Shown here piece after piece: positions 47,829 through 58,684 of a stretch of DNA of 64,000 nucleotides. Source of the DNA: Candidatus Pantoea soli (GTDB taxonomy: Bacteria > Pseudomonadota > Gammaproteobacteria > Enterobacterales > Enterobacteriaceae); contig NZ_CP032702.1 of NCBI RefSeq assembly GCF_007833795.1, positions 2,480,001-2,544,000 on the forward strand, given 5' to 3'. Made by a program: the position numbers and the translations under genes. The notes beneath the pieces were generated by a model. It saw only the letters and a list, made by a program, of their open reading frames with translations, made no database searches and had not been told where the DNA came from. The stretch's first letter is position 1. Each line of letters opens with the position of its first letter.

Positions 47829-49031
47829 ATGTCGACGAAGTTAGTACTGGTTCTGAACTGCGGCAGCTCTTCCCTTAAGTTTGCCATCCTTAATCCCGCC
47901 ACCGGCGACGAATATTTGTCAGGCCTGGCGGAGTGTTTCCACTTACCGGAAGCCCGCATTAAATGGAAACTGGAAGGCAGCAAACAGGAAGCGCCACTTG
48001 GCGCAGGCGCAGCCCATAGCGAAGCGTTGAACTTCATCGTTAAAACTATTCTGGCACAAAAACCCGAGCTTTCTGCACAAATCGCTGCAATCGGTCATCG
48101 TATCGTGCACGGCGGTGAAAAACTGACGCAATCGGTGGTCATTGATGAGGCAGTGATTCAGGGCATTAAAGACGCCTCTTCCTTCGCCCCGCTGCACAAC
48201 CCGGCGCACCTGATCGGCATTGATGAAGCGATGAAAAACTTCCCGCATCTGTCAGATAAAAATGTGGCCGTGTTTGATACCGCGTTCCATCAGACCATGC
48301 CGGAAGAGTCCTATCTCTATGCCCTGCCCTACGCCCTGTATAAAGAACACGGCGTGCGCCGCTACGGTGCGCACGGCACCAGCCACTACTATGTGACCCA
48401 GGAAGCCGCCAAAATGCTGAACAAGCCGGTGAGCGAACTGAATATCATCACCTGCCACCTCGGCAACGGCGGTTCCGTATCGGCTATCCGCAACGGCGAG
48501 TGCGTTGACACCTCCATGGGCCTGACGCCGCTGGAAGGTCTGGTGATGGGCACGCGCAGTGGCGATATCGACCCGGCTATCGTGTTCTTCCTGCATGACG
48601 CCCTGGGCATGAGCGTTGATGCCATCAACCGCCTGCTGACCAAAGAGTCCGGCCTGCTGGGCCTGACCGAAGTCACCAGCGACTGCCGCTACGTGGAAGA
48701 CAACTACAACACCAAAGAAGACGCCCGACGCGCCATGGATGTGTTCTGCCACCGTCTGGCAAAATACATCGGCAGCTACAGCGCGCTGATGGAAGGCCGT
48801 CTGGATGCCGTCATCTTTACCGGCGGTATCGGTGAAAACGCGGCCCTGGTGCGTGAGCTGACACTGGGTAAACTGGGCCTGCTGGGCTTTGACGTCGATC
48901 ACGCGCGCAACCTGGCGGCGCGTTTCGGCCAGTCCGGTTTCATTAATAAAGAAGGCACCCGCCCGGCGGTGGTGATCCCTACCAATGAAGAGTGGGTGAT
49001 TGCGCAGGACGCCGCGCGTCTGACCGCCTGA
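47829..49031 (+). CDS. ackA: Acetate kinase
   Basis: AckA converts acetyl phosphate and ADP to acetate and ATP, the second step of overflow acetate formation, and works with Pta. The 400 residues equal E. coli. Motifs are [13 protein letters not shown] at residues 5-17 (phosphate-binding N-terminus), [15 protein letters not shown] near 207, [16 protein letters not shown] near 238 and [14 protein letters not shown] near 329. It is divergent from yfbV and 68 bases before pta, probably one operon with a possible second promoter for pta. Secure. Confidence 0.99.
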   Translation: MSTKLVLVLNCGSSSLKFAILNPATGDEYLSGLAECFHLPEARIKWKLEGSKQEAPLGAGAAHSEALNFIVKTILAQKPELSAQIAAIGHRIVHGGEKLTQSVVIDEAVIQGIKDASSFAPLHNPAHLIGIDEAMKNFPHLSDKNVAVFDTAFHQTMPEESYLYALPYALYKEHGVRRYGAHGTSHYYVTQEAAKMLNKPVSELNIITCHLGNGGSVSAIRNGECVDTSMGLTPLEGLVMGTRSGDIDPAIVFFLHDALGMSVDAINRLLTKESGLLGLTEVTSDCRYVEDNYNTKEDARRAMDVFCHRLAKYIGSYSALMEGRLDAVIFTGGIGENAALVRELTLGKLGLLGFDVDHARNLAARFGQSGFINKEGTRPAVVIPTNEEWVIAQDAARLTA

Positions 49032-49099
49032 TACACTTCTCCGTCAGCTTCGGCTGACGGCGTTGTTTCTGACACTCTGCCATACCGAGAGGAATTACC

Positions 49100-51244
49100 G
49101 TGTCACGTACAATTATGCTCATTCCTACCGGCACCAGCGTCGGCCTGACCAGCGTCAGCCTCGGCGTAATCCGTGCCATGGAGCGCAAAGGCGTGCGCCT
49201 CAGCGTTTTCAAGCCCATCGCCCAGCCCCGCGCCGGCGGCGATGCGCCAGACCAGACCACCACCATCATCCGTAAAAACTCCGCTATTCCGGCAGCGGTG
49301 CCGCTGCAGATGTCCCGCGTTGAGTCGCTGCTGGGATCTAACCAGCAGGATGTGCTGATGGAAGAGATCATTGCCAGCTATCACGCCAATGCGAAAGACG
49401 CGGAAGTGGTACTGGTAGAAGGTCTGGTGCCGACGCGCAAACATCAGTTCGCTACCGCGCTGAACTACGAAATTGCCAAAACCCTTAACGCCGAGATTGT
49501 CTTTGTGATGGCGCTGGGTAACGATTCGCCGGCGCAGCTGAAAGAGCGGATCGAGCTGACGCAAAGCAGTTTTGGCGGCAGCAAAAACAAAAACATCACC
49601 GGCGTGATCATCAACAAACTGAACGCACCGGTGGATGAACAGGGCCGTACCCGTCCGGATCTCTCTGAGATTTTTGACGCCTCTTCTGAAGCCAGCATCG
49701 CGAATATCGATCCTAAGCAGCTGTTTGCCAACAGTCCGCTGCCGGTGCTGGGCTGCGTGCCGTGGAGCTTTGATCTAATTGCCACGCGCGCCATTGATAT
49801 GTGCCGCCATCTGAACGCTGAAATTGTTAATGAAGGCGAAATCCAGACGCGCCGCGTCAAGTCGGTGACCTTCTGTGCACGCAGCATTCCGCACATGCTG
49901 GAACACTTCCGTCCCGGCTCGCTGCTGGTGACCTCGGCCGATCGTCCGGATGTGCTGGTTGCTGCCTGCCTTGCCGCGATGAACGGTATTGAGATCGGTG
50001 CTGTTCTGCTGACCGGCGGTTATCAGATTGAGGAGCCTATCGCCCGTCTGTGCGAGCGCGCCTTCCAGACCGGCCTGCCGGTGTTTATGGTGAAAACCAA
50101 CACCTGGCAAACCTCGCTGAGCCTGCAGAGCTTCAACCTCGAAGTGCCGGCCGATGATACCCAGCGCATTGAAAAAGTGCAGGAGTATGTTGCTAACTAC
50201 ATCAACGCCGACTGGGTAGAGTCGCTGACCGCCACCTCCGAACGCAGCCGCCGTCTCTCGCCGCCCGCTTTCCGTTATCAGCTGACCGAACTGGCGCGCA
50301 AAGCCGGCAAACGCATTGTTCTGCCGGAAGGCGACGAACCGCGCACCGTCAAAGCGGCAGCCATCTGCGCCGAGCGCGGCATTGCCACCTGCGTGCTGTT
50401 AGGGAATCCGGAAGAGATTCAGCGCGTGGCCGCTGCGCAGGGTGTGGAGCTGGGCAAAGGCATTGAAATCGTCGATCCGGTTGCCGTCCGCGATAACTAC
50501 GTCCCGCGTCTGGTAGAACTGCGTAAAAGCAAGGGCATGACCGAAGTGGTGGCGCAGGAGCAGCTGGAAGACAACGTGGTGCTCGGCACCATGATGCTGG
50601 AGAGCGGCGAAGTGGACGGTCTGGTTTCCGGTGCGGTCCACACCACGGCCAATACCATTCGTCCGCCGCTGCAGCTGATCAAAACCGCGCCAAACAGCTC
50701 GCTGGTGTCGTCCGTGTTCTTTATGCTGCTGCCTGAGCAGGTGCTGGTGTATGGCGACTGCGCCATTAACCCGGACCCGAATCCGGAGCAGCTGGCAGAG
50801 ATTGCCATTCAGTCTGCTGATTCAGCCAAAGCCTTTGGTATCGATCCGCGCGTGGCGATGATCTCCTACTCCACCGGTAACTCCGGTGCCGGTAGCGACG
50901 TAGAAAAAGTGCGCGAAGCCACCCGCATCGCCCAGCAGAAACGCCCGGATCTGGTGATTGATGGCCCGCTGCAGTACGACGCCGCCATTATGGAAGACGT
51001 GGCGAAGTCCAAAGCACCGGACTCTGCGGTCGCGGGTCGTGCCACCGTGTTTATCTTCCCGGATCTCAACACCGGCAATACCACCTACAAAGCGGTACAG
51101 CGCTCAGCCGATCTGATCTCCATCGGGCCGATGCTGCAGGGGATGCGTAAACCGGTTAATGACCTGTCGCGCGGTGCGCTGGTGGATGACATCGTCTATA
51201 CCATCGCCCTGACGGCGATTCAGTCGCAGCAGGCGGAAGGCTAA
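49100..51244 (+). CDS. pta: Phosphate acetyltransferase
   Basis: Pta interconverts acetyl-CoA and acetyl phosphate, which also can phosphorylate response regulators such as RcsB. The 714 residues equal E. coli. The start codon is GTG, preceded by GAGAGGA at 49087-49093. Domains: an N-terminal P-loop-like part ([15 protein letters not shown], residues 8-22), a central DRTGG regulatory domain near 230-340, and the catalytic C-terminal PTA domain (from about 385) with [15 protein letters not shown] and [17 protein letters not shown] strong terminator follows. Secure. Confidence 0.99.
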   Translation: MSRTIMLIPTGTSVGLTSVSLGVIRAMERKGVRLSVFKPIAQPRAGGDAPDQTTTIIRKNSAIPAAVPLQMSRVESLLGSNQQDVLMEEIIASYHANAKDAEVVLVEGLVPTRKHQFATALNYEIAKTLNAEIVFVMALGNDSPAQLKERIELTQSSFGGSKNKNITGVIINKLNAPVDEQGRTRPDLSEIFDASSEASIANIDPKQLFANSPLPVLGCVPWSFDLIATRAIDMCRHLNAEIVNEGEIQTRRVKSVTFCARSIPHMLEHFRPGSLLVTSADRPDVLVAACLAAMNGIEIGAVLLTGGYQIEEPIARLCERAFQTGLPVFMVKTNTWQTSLSLQSFNLEVPADDTQRIEKVQEYVANYINADWVESLTATSERSRRLSPPAFRYQLTELARKAGKRIVLPEGDEPRTVKAAAICAERGIATCVLLGNPEEIQRVAAAQGVELGKGIEIVDPVAVRDNYVPRLVELRKSKGMTEVVAQEQLEDNVVLGTMMLESGEVDGLVSGAVHTTANTIRPPLQLIKTAPNSSLVSSVFFMLLPEQVLVYGDCAINPDPNPEQLAEIAIQSADSAKAFGIDPRVAMISYSTGNSGAGSDVEKVREATRIAQQKRPDLVIDGPLQYDAAIMEDVAKSKAPDSAVAGRATVFIFPDLNTGNTTYKAVQRSADLISIGPMLQGMRKPVNDLSRGALVDDIVYTIALTAIQSQQAEG

Positions 51245-51264
51245 CCTTTTCGTTGCGCAGCCAG

Positions 51265-51291
51265 GCACGCCCTTAGCGGCGTGCTTTTTTT
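51265..51291 (+). terminator. pta terminator
   Basis: GCACGCC (51265-51271) and GGCGTGC (51278-51284) form a 7-bp stem with a 6-base loop, followed by seven T (51285-51291). It lies 20 bases after the pta stop: a classic Rho-independent terminator for the ackA-pta transcript. Confidence 0.93.
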
Positions 51292-51378
51292 GCCTGTGCC
51301 CTACTGCTGCAGCCTCCTGGCAAAAACGCGCCCGCCCGCTCACACTGTTTATACGTTCCTTCGCGTCTGACGAGGTGC

Positions 51379-52638
51379 ATGATGAACAGTGATGTACACC
51401 GCCGCCGGTTACAGGCTACGCCGCGAGGCGTGGGGGTGCTGTGCGATTTCTATGCGGTTAAAGCAGAGAATGCCACGTTGTGGGATCAGCATGGCCGGGT
51501 CTATATCGACTTTGCCGCCGGTATTGCGGTGCTGAATACCGGACACCGTCACCCGACGGTGATGGCGGCCGTCAGGCAGCAGCTGGACTGTTTTACCCAT
51601 ACGGCCTTTCAGGTGGTGCCGTACGAAAATTACATTCATCTGGCCGAGCGGCTTAACGCACGGGTACCGGTTGCCGGACCCGCCAAAACCACCTTCTTTT
51701 CTACCGGTGCGGAAGCGGTCGAAAACGCGGTGAAAATCGCCCGCGCCGCCACCGGACGGCCCGGCGTGATCGCTTTCACCGGTGCGTTTCATGGCCGCAC
51801 CCATATGACGCTGTCGCTGACCGGCAAAGTCGCCCCCTATAAGACCGGCTTTGGCCCCTTTGCCAGCCCGGTGTTTCACGCCCGCTATCCCTGCGCGCTG
51901 CATCACGTCAGCGTAGCCGATGCGCTGGCGAGTCTTGACGCGCTTTTCCGCAGTGATATCAGCCCGCAGCAGGTGGCGGCGATTATCTATGAACCGGTGC
52001 AGGGCGAAGGCGGTTTCTATGTCGCCCCGCCGGCGTTTGTGACGGCGCTACGCGCACTTTGCGATCGGCATGGCATCCTGCTGATTGCGGATGAGATTCA
52101 GAGCGGGTTTGCCCGTACCGGCCGGCTGTTTGCCAGCGAATACTACGCTGAGCAGCCGGATATGATAACGCTGGCAAAAAGTCTGGCCGGTGGATTTCCG
52201 CTGTCAGCGGTGACCGGACGCGCCGCGGTGATGGATGCACCGGAACCCGGCGGCTTAGGGGGTACCTACGCCGGCAGCCCGCCGGCGATTGCCGCCGCGC
52301 ATGCTGTACTGGACGTGATCACACAGGAGAATCTGTGTGCCCGCGCGCTGACGCTGGGAAACCGGCTGCGGGAGACGCTGAACGGCACAGGCTGCCGCGC
52401 GCTGGCAGAGGTGCGCGGGTATGGCTCAATGCTGGCCGCTGAGTTTACCGACAGCCACGGCCAGCCTGACGCCGGGATCGCCAGCGCCATTCAGCAGCAG
52501 GCGCTGGCGCAGGGCCTGCTGCTGCTAACCTGCGGCGTGCACAGCAATGTCATCCGCTTTCTCTATCCGCTGACCATTCCGGATGCGCAGTTCAGCCAGG
52601 CGCTGGATATTCTCAGCGGAATTTTGCGTCAGCATTAA
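51379..52638 (+). CDS. Class III aminotransferase, GABA-transaminase-like
   Basis: A 419-residue PLP enzyme of the GabT/PuuE type, which moves the amino group of 4-aminobutyrate (or 5-aminovalerate) to 2-oxoglutarate. Landmarks: FAAGIAVLNTGHRHP near residue 45, FFSTGAEAVENAVKIARAATGR near 106, GAFHGRTHM near 135, YEPVQGEGGF near 204, D238 in LLIADEIQSGFARTG, and the PLP lysine K267 in ITLAKSLAGGFPLSAV. The end VIRFLYPLTIP is typical of GabT. It is a single gene with its own spacer after the pta terminator; no gabD or permease is beside it. E. coli has no such gene here. GABA specificity is inferred; ornithine-type activity is less likely. Confidence 0.87.
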   Translation: MMNSDVHRRRLQATPRGVGVLCDFYAVKAENATLWDQHGRVYIDFAAGIAVLNTGHRHPTVMAAVRQQLDCFTHTAFQVVPYENYIHLAERLNARVPVAGPAKTTFFSTGAEAVENAVKIARAATGRPGVIAFTGAFHGRTHMTLSLTGKVAPYKTGFGPFASPVFHARYPCALHHVSVADALASLDALFRSDISPQQVAAIIYEPVQGEGGFYVAPPAFVTALRALCDRHGILLIADEIQSGFARTGRLFASEYYAEQPDMITLAKSLAGGFPLSAVTGRAAVMDAPEPGGLGGTYAGSPPAIAAAHAVLDVITQENLCARALTLGNRLRETLNGTGCRALAEVRGYGSMLAAEFTDSHGQPDAGIASAIQQQALAQGLLLLTCGVHSNVIRFLYPLTIPDAQFSQALDILSGILRQH

Positions 52639-52640
52639 AA

Positions 52641-52660
52641 AAGGCACCTTGCGGTGCCTT
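52641..52660 (-). terminator. yfcD terminator
   Basis: AAGGCACC (52641-52648) and GGTGCCTT (52653-52660) with a 4-base loop. On the minus strand the stem runs into six T, so it is a good terminator for yfcD (stop at 52697). On the plus strand it sits just after the aminotransferase stop but has no T run. Confidence 0.88.
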
Positions 52661-52696
52661 AGCCAGCCCATCGGGGCTGCGGAAGCGCGACGTCTG

Positions 52697-53242
52697 TCAG
52701 GCGTCACTGCTCTGTTGACTGCGGGTGGCATCGCTGTTGCGGCTCAGCCACAGCGACAGGGCTTTCAGCGAGTCATCGGTAAACTCATCGCAGCGGGCGG
52801 TGATCTCTTCCGGCGTCATCCAGAACACTTCATCCACCTCTTCTTCCTGCATCGCGAACGGGCCGTGGGACACACAGCTGAACAGCCCGCCCCAGACGCG
52901 GCAGTGCGCATCTTCGAAGTAGAACTTACCGTGCTCGGCGAAGGGCACATCCGCAATTCCCAGCTCCTCTTCCGCTTCGCGGCGCGCAGATTCAAGCAGA
53001 TCTTCGCCGCTCTGCACCACACCACCGGCGGTCGCATCCAGCATACCAGGCATGAAATCTTTGGTTTCGGTACGACGCTGCACCAGGATTTTGCCCATGC
53101 CATCGTGCACCACGATATAGGTTGCGCGATGACGCAGACACTGCGCCCGCATCTGCGCCCGGCTGGCCTGCGCAATCACTTCGTTGTCTTCGCTGACGAT
53201 ATCGACCCACTCAATGCCGTCACCTGCCGTTTGATCCACCAT
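52697..53242 (-). CDS. yfcD: Nudix hydrolase YfcD
   Basis: YfcD is a Nudix-family hydrolase related to isopentenyl-diphosphate isomerase in fold; its substrate is unknown. With the ATG at 53242, which AAAGGG precedes, the product has 181 residues (E. coli 180); an upstream ATG would add 12 residues. The Nudix box is [20 protein letters not shown], about residues 73-92, followed by ELGI. The preceding block [20 protein letters not shown] is nearly the same as in E. coli. Its terminator overlaps the end of the aminotransferase unit. Secure as family. Confidence 0.94.
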   Translation of the reverse strand: MVDQTAGDGIEWVDIVSEDNEVIAQASRAQMRAQCLRHRATYIVVHDGMGKILVQRRTETKDFMPGMLDATAGGVVQSGEDLLESARREAEEELGIADVPFAEHGKFYFEDAHCRVWGGLFSCVSHGPFAMQEEEVDEVFWMTPEEITARCDEFTDDSLKALSLWLSRNSDATRSQQSSDA

Positions 53243-53346
53243 CCGTAACCCTTTCTCTGTTTTCGGCGTGCCTGGCACGCGCCTGTTTGCGATGCTTTAT
53301 TAGAATGTGCGCTAAGGTAAAGCGTTCTTTTCGCCGCCGCAAGGTT

Positions 53347-53988
<642 letters not shown>

Positions 53989-54193
53989 CGGCTGCCTCAG
54001 GTAAGCGTCAGGTGTGCATTCTATTTACCGATTTTTAGACGCTAAGGCAATGGGTTCGCTGGTCGGATCTTCGCCGCCGGGCCGGGGAAAACTTTCCCTT
54101 TTTCATCATAAGCGTAACCCTGGTCACGCCACGGACGCGCTTCTCTTCTATGCTCAATTCTGAGCAAATCAATTATTCCAGGGAGGCTCAGAC

Positions 54194-55105
54194 ATGCACC
54201 TGCTTATTACCGGTGGCACCGGCCTGATTGGCCGCCATCTGATCCCGCGCCTGCTGCAGCTCGGTCACCAGGTCAGCGTGGTCACGCGCGATGTGGCAGC
54301 TGCGCGGGAAAAACTCGACGCGCGCGTAATGCTGTGGTCCGGCATTAATCAGCAAGCGGATTTGAATGGTATTGATGGCGTGATCAATCTGGCCGGCGAG
54401 CCGATTGCCGATAAGCGCTGGACAGAACAGCAGAAGCAGCGCCTGTGCGAAAGCCGCTGGCAGATCACAGAACAAATTGTCTCACTGATTCACGCCAGCA
54501 GTCAGCCACCGCGCTTTCTGATTTCCGGCTCGGCAACCGGCTTCTATGGCGACACCGGCGATGTGGTGGTGACTGAAGAGGACGGCGGTCAGCAGGAGTT
54601 CACCCATACGCTGTGCGACCGCTGGGAGCAGCTGGCCCTGAAAGCGCAGAGCGATCGCACCCGCGTTTGCCTGCTGCGCACCGGCGTGGTACTGGCCAAA
54701 GAAGGCGGTGCGCTGGCAAAGATGAAGCTGCCGTTCAAACTGGGTGTCGGCGGGCCGATCGGCAGCGGCAAGCAGTATCTGCCGTGGATTCACATTGATG
54801 ACATGGTCAACGCCATTCTGTGGCTGATGGATAACGCGCAGCTCAGCGGCCCGTTTAATATGGTGTCACCGTACGCCGTGCGCAATGAACAGTTTGCCGC
54901 CACGCTCGGTCATGTGATGCACCGTCCGGCGTTTATGCGCACGCCTGCCAGCGCCATCAAACTGATGATGGGGGAATCCGCCGTGCTGGTGCTGGGCGGG
55001 CAGCATGTGTTGCCTAAACGGCTGGAGGCCTCTGGCTTTGGTTTCCGCTGGTATGATTTGCAGGAAGCGCTGCAGGATGTGGCGGGGACAGCGTCCCCGC
55101 ACTAG
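54194..55105 (+). CDS. yfcH: Epimerase-type NAD(P)-binding protein YfcH
   Basis: A 303-residue atypical extended SDR protein (SDR39U1 type, TIGR01777) of unknown substrate; E. coli YfcH has 297 residues. The nucleotide motif is [19 protein letters not shown] near residues 3-21. Other family blocks are [17 protein letters not shown] near 60, [14 protein letters not shown] near 115 and [13 protein letters not shown] near 198, where the catalytic YxxxK is not in the usual form. AGGGAGG at 54180-54186 precedes the start. Convergent with the SDR gene that follows. Confidence 0.95.
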   Translation: MHLLITGGTGLIGRHLIPRLLQLGHQVSVVTRDVAAAREKLDARVMLWSGINQQADLNGIDGVINLAGEPIADKRWTEQQKQRLCESRWQITEQIVSLIHASSQPPRFLISGSATGFYGDTGDVVVTEEDGGQQEFTHTLCDRWEQLALKAQSDRTRVCLLRTGVVLAKEGGALAKMKLPFKLGVGGPIGSGKQYLPWIHIDDMVNAILWLMDNAQLSGPFNMVSPYAVRNEQFAATLGHVMHRPAFMRTPASAIKLMMGESAVLVLGGQHVLPKRLEASGFGFRWYDLQEALQDVAGTASPH

Positions 55106-55128
55106 ACACCGGCCAGGGCCGGCGCGGC

Positions 55129-55893
55129 TTACGCCTGCTTTGGCTGTCCGTTTGACGCGGTCAGTCCACCATCTACCGGCAGATTCACGCCGGTGATGTA
55201 GCGGGCATCGTCGCTGGCAATAAAGGCGATGGCGCTGGCGATGTCTTCCGGCTCACCGGCACGACGCAGCGGGATACGATCGTAAAACTGCTCCAGTAAT
55301 CCCTGATCCTCCTGCGCATCTTCGGTCAGATCGGTGCGGGTGAAGCCGGGGCAAATGGCGTTCACGCGGACGCCGTCGCTGCCGTAATCCATGGCCAGCG
55401 CGCGGGTAAAGTTGGTAACAGCCCCTTTGGCGGCGTTATACACGCTCATGCCCCAGTCACCGCCCAGTCCGGAGACAGAGGAGATGTTGACCACGTTGCC
55501 CTTGCTATTCAGCAGCGCCGGCATGAAGAAGTGGGTACAGTGATAAACGCCGTCGAGATCGGTGCTCATCAGCTTTTTCCAGTCTTCTATCGCCACTTCA
55601 TGAATTTTGCCCTGCACGATGCTGCCGGCATTATTCACCAGCACATCCACGCGGCCGTAAGTGCGCTGCACCTGATCGGCCAGCTGCCTGACCTGCTCCG
55701 CTTCGCCGACATCGCAGGACACCACAAGATGCTGACCCTCAGCCAGCGTACTCAGCACTTTATCCAGTTTTTCCTGCGTTCTGCCCACCAGAACCACGGA
55801 GGCGCCCTCGCTGGCAAAGCGCTGCGCTGCCGCGGCGCCAATGCCGGAACCTGCTCCCGTGATCACGACAACTTTCTGTGAAAAACGCGACAT
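55129..55893 (-). CDS. Short-chain dehydrogenase/reductase
   Basis: A classical SDR of 254 residues. The start ATG at 55893 has AGGAGG six bases before it; the frame is open upstream but only this start fits. Motifs: cofactor loop TGAGSGIGAAAA near residue 13, DVLVNNAGSI near 88, catalytic serine in VVNISSVSGL near 138, and YNAAKGAVTNFTRALA with the YxxxK pair near 155. The acidic or basic residue after the second strand reads VGRTQEKL, an arginine that suggests NADPH. The name glucose 1-dehydrogenase or 3-oxoacyl reductase would be a guess; I leave the substrate open. It sits beside the gluconate-type dehydrogenase and may be part of the same sugar-oxidation group. Not in E. coli at this locus. 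Confidence 0.88.
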   Translation of the reverse strand: MSRFSQKVVVITGAGSGIGAAAAQRFASEGASVVLVGRTQEKLDKVLSTLAEGQHLVVSCDVGEAEQVRQLADQVQRTYGRVDVLVNNAGSIVQGKIHEVAIEDWKKLMSTDLDGVYHCTHFFMPALLNSKGNVVNISSVSGLGGDWGMSVYNAAKGAVTNFTRALAMDYGSDGVRVNAICPGFTRTDLTEDAQEDQGLLEQFYDRIPLRRAGEPEDIASAIAFIASDDARYITGVNLPVDGGLTASNGQPKQA

Positions 55894-56168
55894 ATTTCCT
55901 CCTGAATAAGTGAAAGTGACGAGGATCAAGCCTGGCAGCCTCTGCCACTGTTTCAAGCGAAGCGGGAGAAACATGGCCTGCTAGCAGGTCTTCTGTGCGC
56001 TGATGATCAATTCGTGCACTTTTTACCAGGGTTAATTTGTTGTCACTTCCCGGCGCGGCTACAGTTAATTTTCGCGCGCAAAATTTACAAAAACTTAATA
56101 TCTGCGCTTTTTGCTTTACATCGCACCGCGGTCGCTTCACCCGCATTTTTCTATTCTGTCAGGATGCA

Positions 56169-56924
56169 ATGATGAAAAAGAGAGCAAAAACCCTGCCCGG
56201 CGTGACCCGGCGGCAGGTACTGACCTGGTCAACGCTGGGCGTTGCCGCTGGCGTTACGCAGGTGGCGAACGCCGTTTCCCTGAAGGGCGCCCCTGGCTGG
56301 ACGCCCTTCTCCGCTAATCCACCCGAGCAGTTCACACCATCGGGCTGGCTGTTTTTTACCGCTGAAGAAGCGCGCACGGTAGAAGCCATCGTTGACCGGC
56401 TGATCCCGGCGGACGATCTCAGTCCCGGCGGAAAAGAAGCCGGCTGCGCGGTATTCATCGATCGCCAGCTGCACGGCTTTTACGGCACCTTTGAGCGGCT
56501 GTATATGCAGGGTCCCTTTCAGGAGGGCACGACCGAACAGGGCGATCAGTCTCCGCTGGTGCCGCAGCAGCGCTACCGCACCGGGCTGGCGGCGCTGAAC
56601 CGCTATGTTCAGCAAACCTCGCAGAAGGATTTTGCGGATTTAACCCCGGCCCAACAGGATGCACTGCTGGAGGCGATGGAAGCCGGCAAAGTGCACTTCA
56701 CGGATTTTGACGCGCAATCGCTGTTTCTTGAGGTGCTGAACAACACCATGGAGGGCTTTTTTGCCGATCCGATCTACGGCGGTAACAAAGAGATGGTGTC
56801 GTGGAAAATGCTGGGATTCCCGGGTGCGCGTTATGACTACCGCGATTACATCGAGCGGCATAACGAGGATCTGGGGCTGGAGCCCATCAGTATCCTGCAA
56901 TGGAAAGGCGGAGATCACTCATGA
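56169..56924 (+). CDS. Gluconate 2-dehydrogenase-type subunit 3 (small subunit)
   Basis: A 251-residue protein of the gluconate 2-dehydrogenase subunit 3 family, the small partner of the periplasmic flavoprotein encoded next. It has a twin-arginine signal, TRRQVLTWSTLGVAAG, at about residues 12-27, which would carry the folded complex through the Tat system. Family blocks are FTAEEARTVEAIVDRLIPAD near 60 and EVLNNTMEGFFADPIYGGNK near 185. The start is ATG 56169 or ATG 56172. The stop overlaps the next gene's start by four bases. Known complexes of this type oxidise gluconate, 2-ketogluconate or sorbitol, and pass electrons via cytochrome c to ubiquinone. The substrate here is not shown. Confidence 0.9.
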   Translation: MMKKRAKTLPGVTRRQVLTWSTLGVAAGVTQVANAVSLKGAPGWTPFSANPPEQFTPSGWLFFTAEEARTVEAIVDRLIPADDLSPGGKEAGCAVFIDRQLHGFYGTFERLYMQGPFQEGTTEQGDQSPLVPQQRYRTGLAALNRYVQQTSQKDFADLTPAQQDALLEAMEAGKVHFTDFDAQSLFLEVLNNTMEGFFADPIYGGNKEMVSWKMLGFPGARYDYRDYIERHNEDLGLEPISILQWKGGDHS

Positions 56925-58684
56925 AAAAATTACCGAAAACGGATGTGGTCGTCATCGGCCTGGGCTGGGCGGGCGCCATCATCGCCAATGAGCTGGCGGA
57001 CGAAGGACTGGAGGTGGTGGGCATTGAGCGCGGCCCGTGGCGCGACACCGCACGTGATTTCAATATTGGCACCGTAACCGATGAACTGCGCTATGTCATG
57101 CGCGAAGAGTTAATGCTGCGCACCCGGCAGAACACCTGCACCATGCGCAACAATCCGTCGCAAACAGCGCTGCCAATGCGTACCTGGGGCTCCTTCCACC
57201 CGGGCAACGGCACCGGCGGCGCCGGCAACCACTGGGCAGGCATTACATTCCGCTTTCAGCCGGAAGAGTTCCGCCTGAAGAGTCATCTGACAGAGCGCTA
57301 CGGCGCCAGCGCGATACCGGATGAGCTGGTGCTGCAGGACTGGGGAACCAGCTGGGAAGAGATGGAGCCGCACTACATGCAGTTTGAGCGGGTGGCCGGT
57401 ACGTCCGGCTACGCCGGCAATATTCAGGGCGAAAAACGCCCGGGCGGTAACCCGTTTGAAGGCGCGCGGTCGGGTGACTATCCGACGCCGCCGCTGCGTC
57501 AGCCCTATGGCCCGACGCTGTTTGCTGAAGCCGCCAGAAATATGGGCTACCAGCCGTTTCCGGTTCCCTCCTCGCTGGTGTCAGAGGCGTATACCAATCC
57601 GTATGGCGTCACCATGGGGCCGTGCACCTTCTGCGGTTTCTGCACCAACTACGGCTGCGCCAACTACTCAAAAGCCAGCGCCATCACTACCATTCTCCCG
57701 GCGCTGATGCGCAAAGAGAACTTCACGGCGTATACCAACAGCGAAGTGCTGGAAGTGCTGACAGACAGTACCGGCCGGCAGGCCACCGGCGTCACCTACA
57801 TTGACTCCTCCGGCGATAAGTGGGAGCAGCCCGCCGATCTGGTCATCGTGGCCGCCTTTACCTTTGAAAACGTTCGGCTGATGCTGCTTTCCGGCATCGG
57901 CAAAGCCTACGATCCGGTCACGAACCAGGGCACCACCGGTCGCAACTATGCCTACCAGACGGCTAACAACGTGACCCTGTTCTTTGATAACAAGAACTTT
58001 AACCCGTTCATCGGCGCAGGCGCGGTGGGGATGGGCATTGATGAGTTTAATAACGATAACTTTGACCACAGCGGGCTGGGCTTTTTTGGCGGCGGCAGCA
58101 TCCGCGTCACGCCCATCGGCTCTGCGCCCATTGGCTATCGTCCGCTTCCGCCCAACACGCCAAAATGGGGGGCAAAGTGGAAGCGCGCGCTGAAAGATAA
58201 CTACCTCAGCACCATGTCGATTGGCTGTGAGGCCAGCAGCTATACCACGCGCACCAACTACCTTTCGCTCGATCCGAATTACAAAGATCCGCATGGCCGG
58301 CCGCTGCTGCGCATCACCTTTGATTTTGCCGCTAACGATCTGAAGATGGCGCAGTACTGCACGGGAAAAGTGGCGGATATCGCCAAATCCATGAACCCGC
58401 GCGAGATGATTGTCAAACCGATGACCGGGCACTGGAGCAGCGTGCCGTACCAGTCTTCACACGTGGTGGGTGGATTTATCATGGGCAGCGATCCGTCAAC
58501 CAGTTCAGTGAACAAGCATCTGCAGGTGTGGGATGTGCCGAACCTGTTTGTGGTGGGGGCGTCGGCGTTTCCGCAGAATCCGGGCTACAACCCGACCGGC
58601 ACCGTGGGGGCGCTGGCCTTTAAAGCCGCGCATGCCATTCGTCATTTCTATCTGAAGCGTCCCGGGGAGATGATCAGCGCATGA
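56921..58684 (+). CDS. GMC oxidoreductase, gluconate dehydrogenase-type large subunit
   Basis: The 587-residue flavoprotein subunit. The FAD motif is DVVVIGLGWAGAIIANELAD near residues 8-27. The N-terminal region is short and lacks its own signal, so it is probably exported with the Tat-bearing small subunit. Other GMC-type blocks are GTGGAGNHWAGITFRFQPEE near 98, GPCTFCGFCTNYGC with a cysteine-rich cluster near 240, and the C-terminal NPGYNPTGTVGALAFKAA near 560 that contributes to the active site. The four-cysteine cluster is reported in the fructose and gluconate dehydrogenases, where it may hold an iron-sulfur centre. ATGA overlaps join it to both neighbours. Substrate could be gluconate, ketogluconate or a polyol. 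Confidence 0.92.
   Translation: MKKLPKTDVVVIGLGWAGAIIANELADEGLEVVGIERGPWRDTARDFNIGTVTDELRYVMREELMLRTRQNTCTMRNNPSQTALPMRTWGSFHPGNGTGGAGNHWAGITFRFQPEEFRLKSHLTERYGASAIPDELVLQDWGTSWEEMEPHYMQFERVAGTSGYAGNIQGEKRPGGNPFEGARSGDYPTPPLRQPYGPTLFAEAARNMGYQPFPVPSSLVSEAYTNPYGVTMGPCTFCGFCTNYGCANYSKASAITTILPALMRKENFTAYTNSEVLEVLTDSTGRQATGVTYIDSSGDKWEQPADLVIVAAFTFENVRLMLLSGIGKAYDPVTNQGTTGRNYAYQTANNVTLFFDNKNFNPFIGAGAVGMGIDEFNNDNFDHSGLGFFGGGSIRVTPIGSAPIGYRPLPPNTPKWGAKWKRALKDNYLSTMSIGCEASSYTTRTNYLSLDPNYKDPHGRPLLRITFDFAANDLKMAQYCTGKVADIAKSMNPREMIVKPMTGHWSSVPYQSSHVVGGFIMGSDPSTSSVNKHLQVWDVPNLFVVGASAFPQNPGYNPTGTVGALAFKAAHAIRHFYLKRPGEMISA

Noticed and set aside
20501..52660. The same stem AAGGCACC/GGTGCCTT occurs at 20501-20520 and 52641-52660
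   Set aside because: The loops differ and both are simple terminator-type stems; such GC-rich stems recur by chance and need not be one repeat family.
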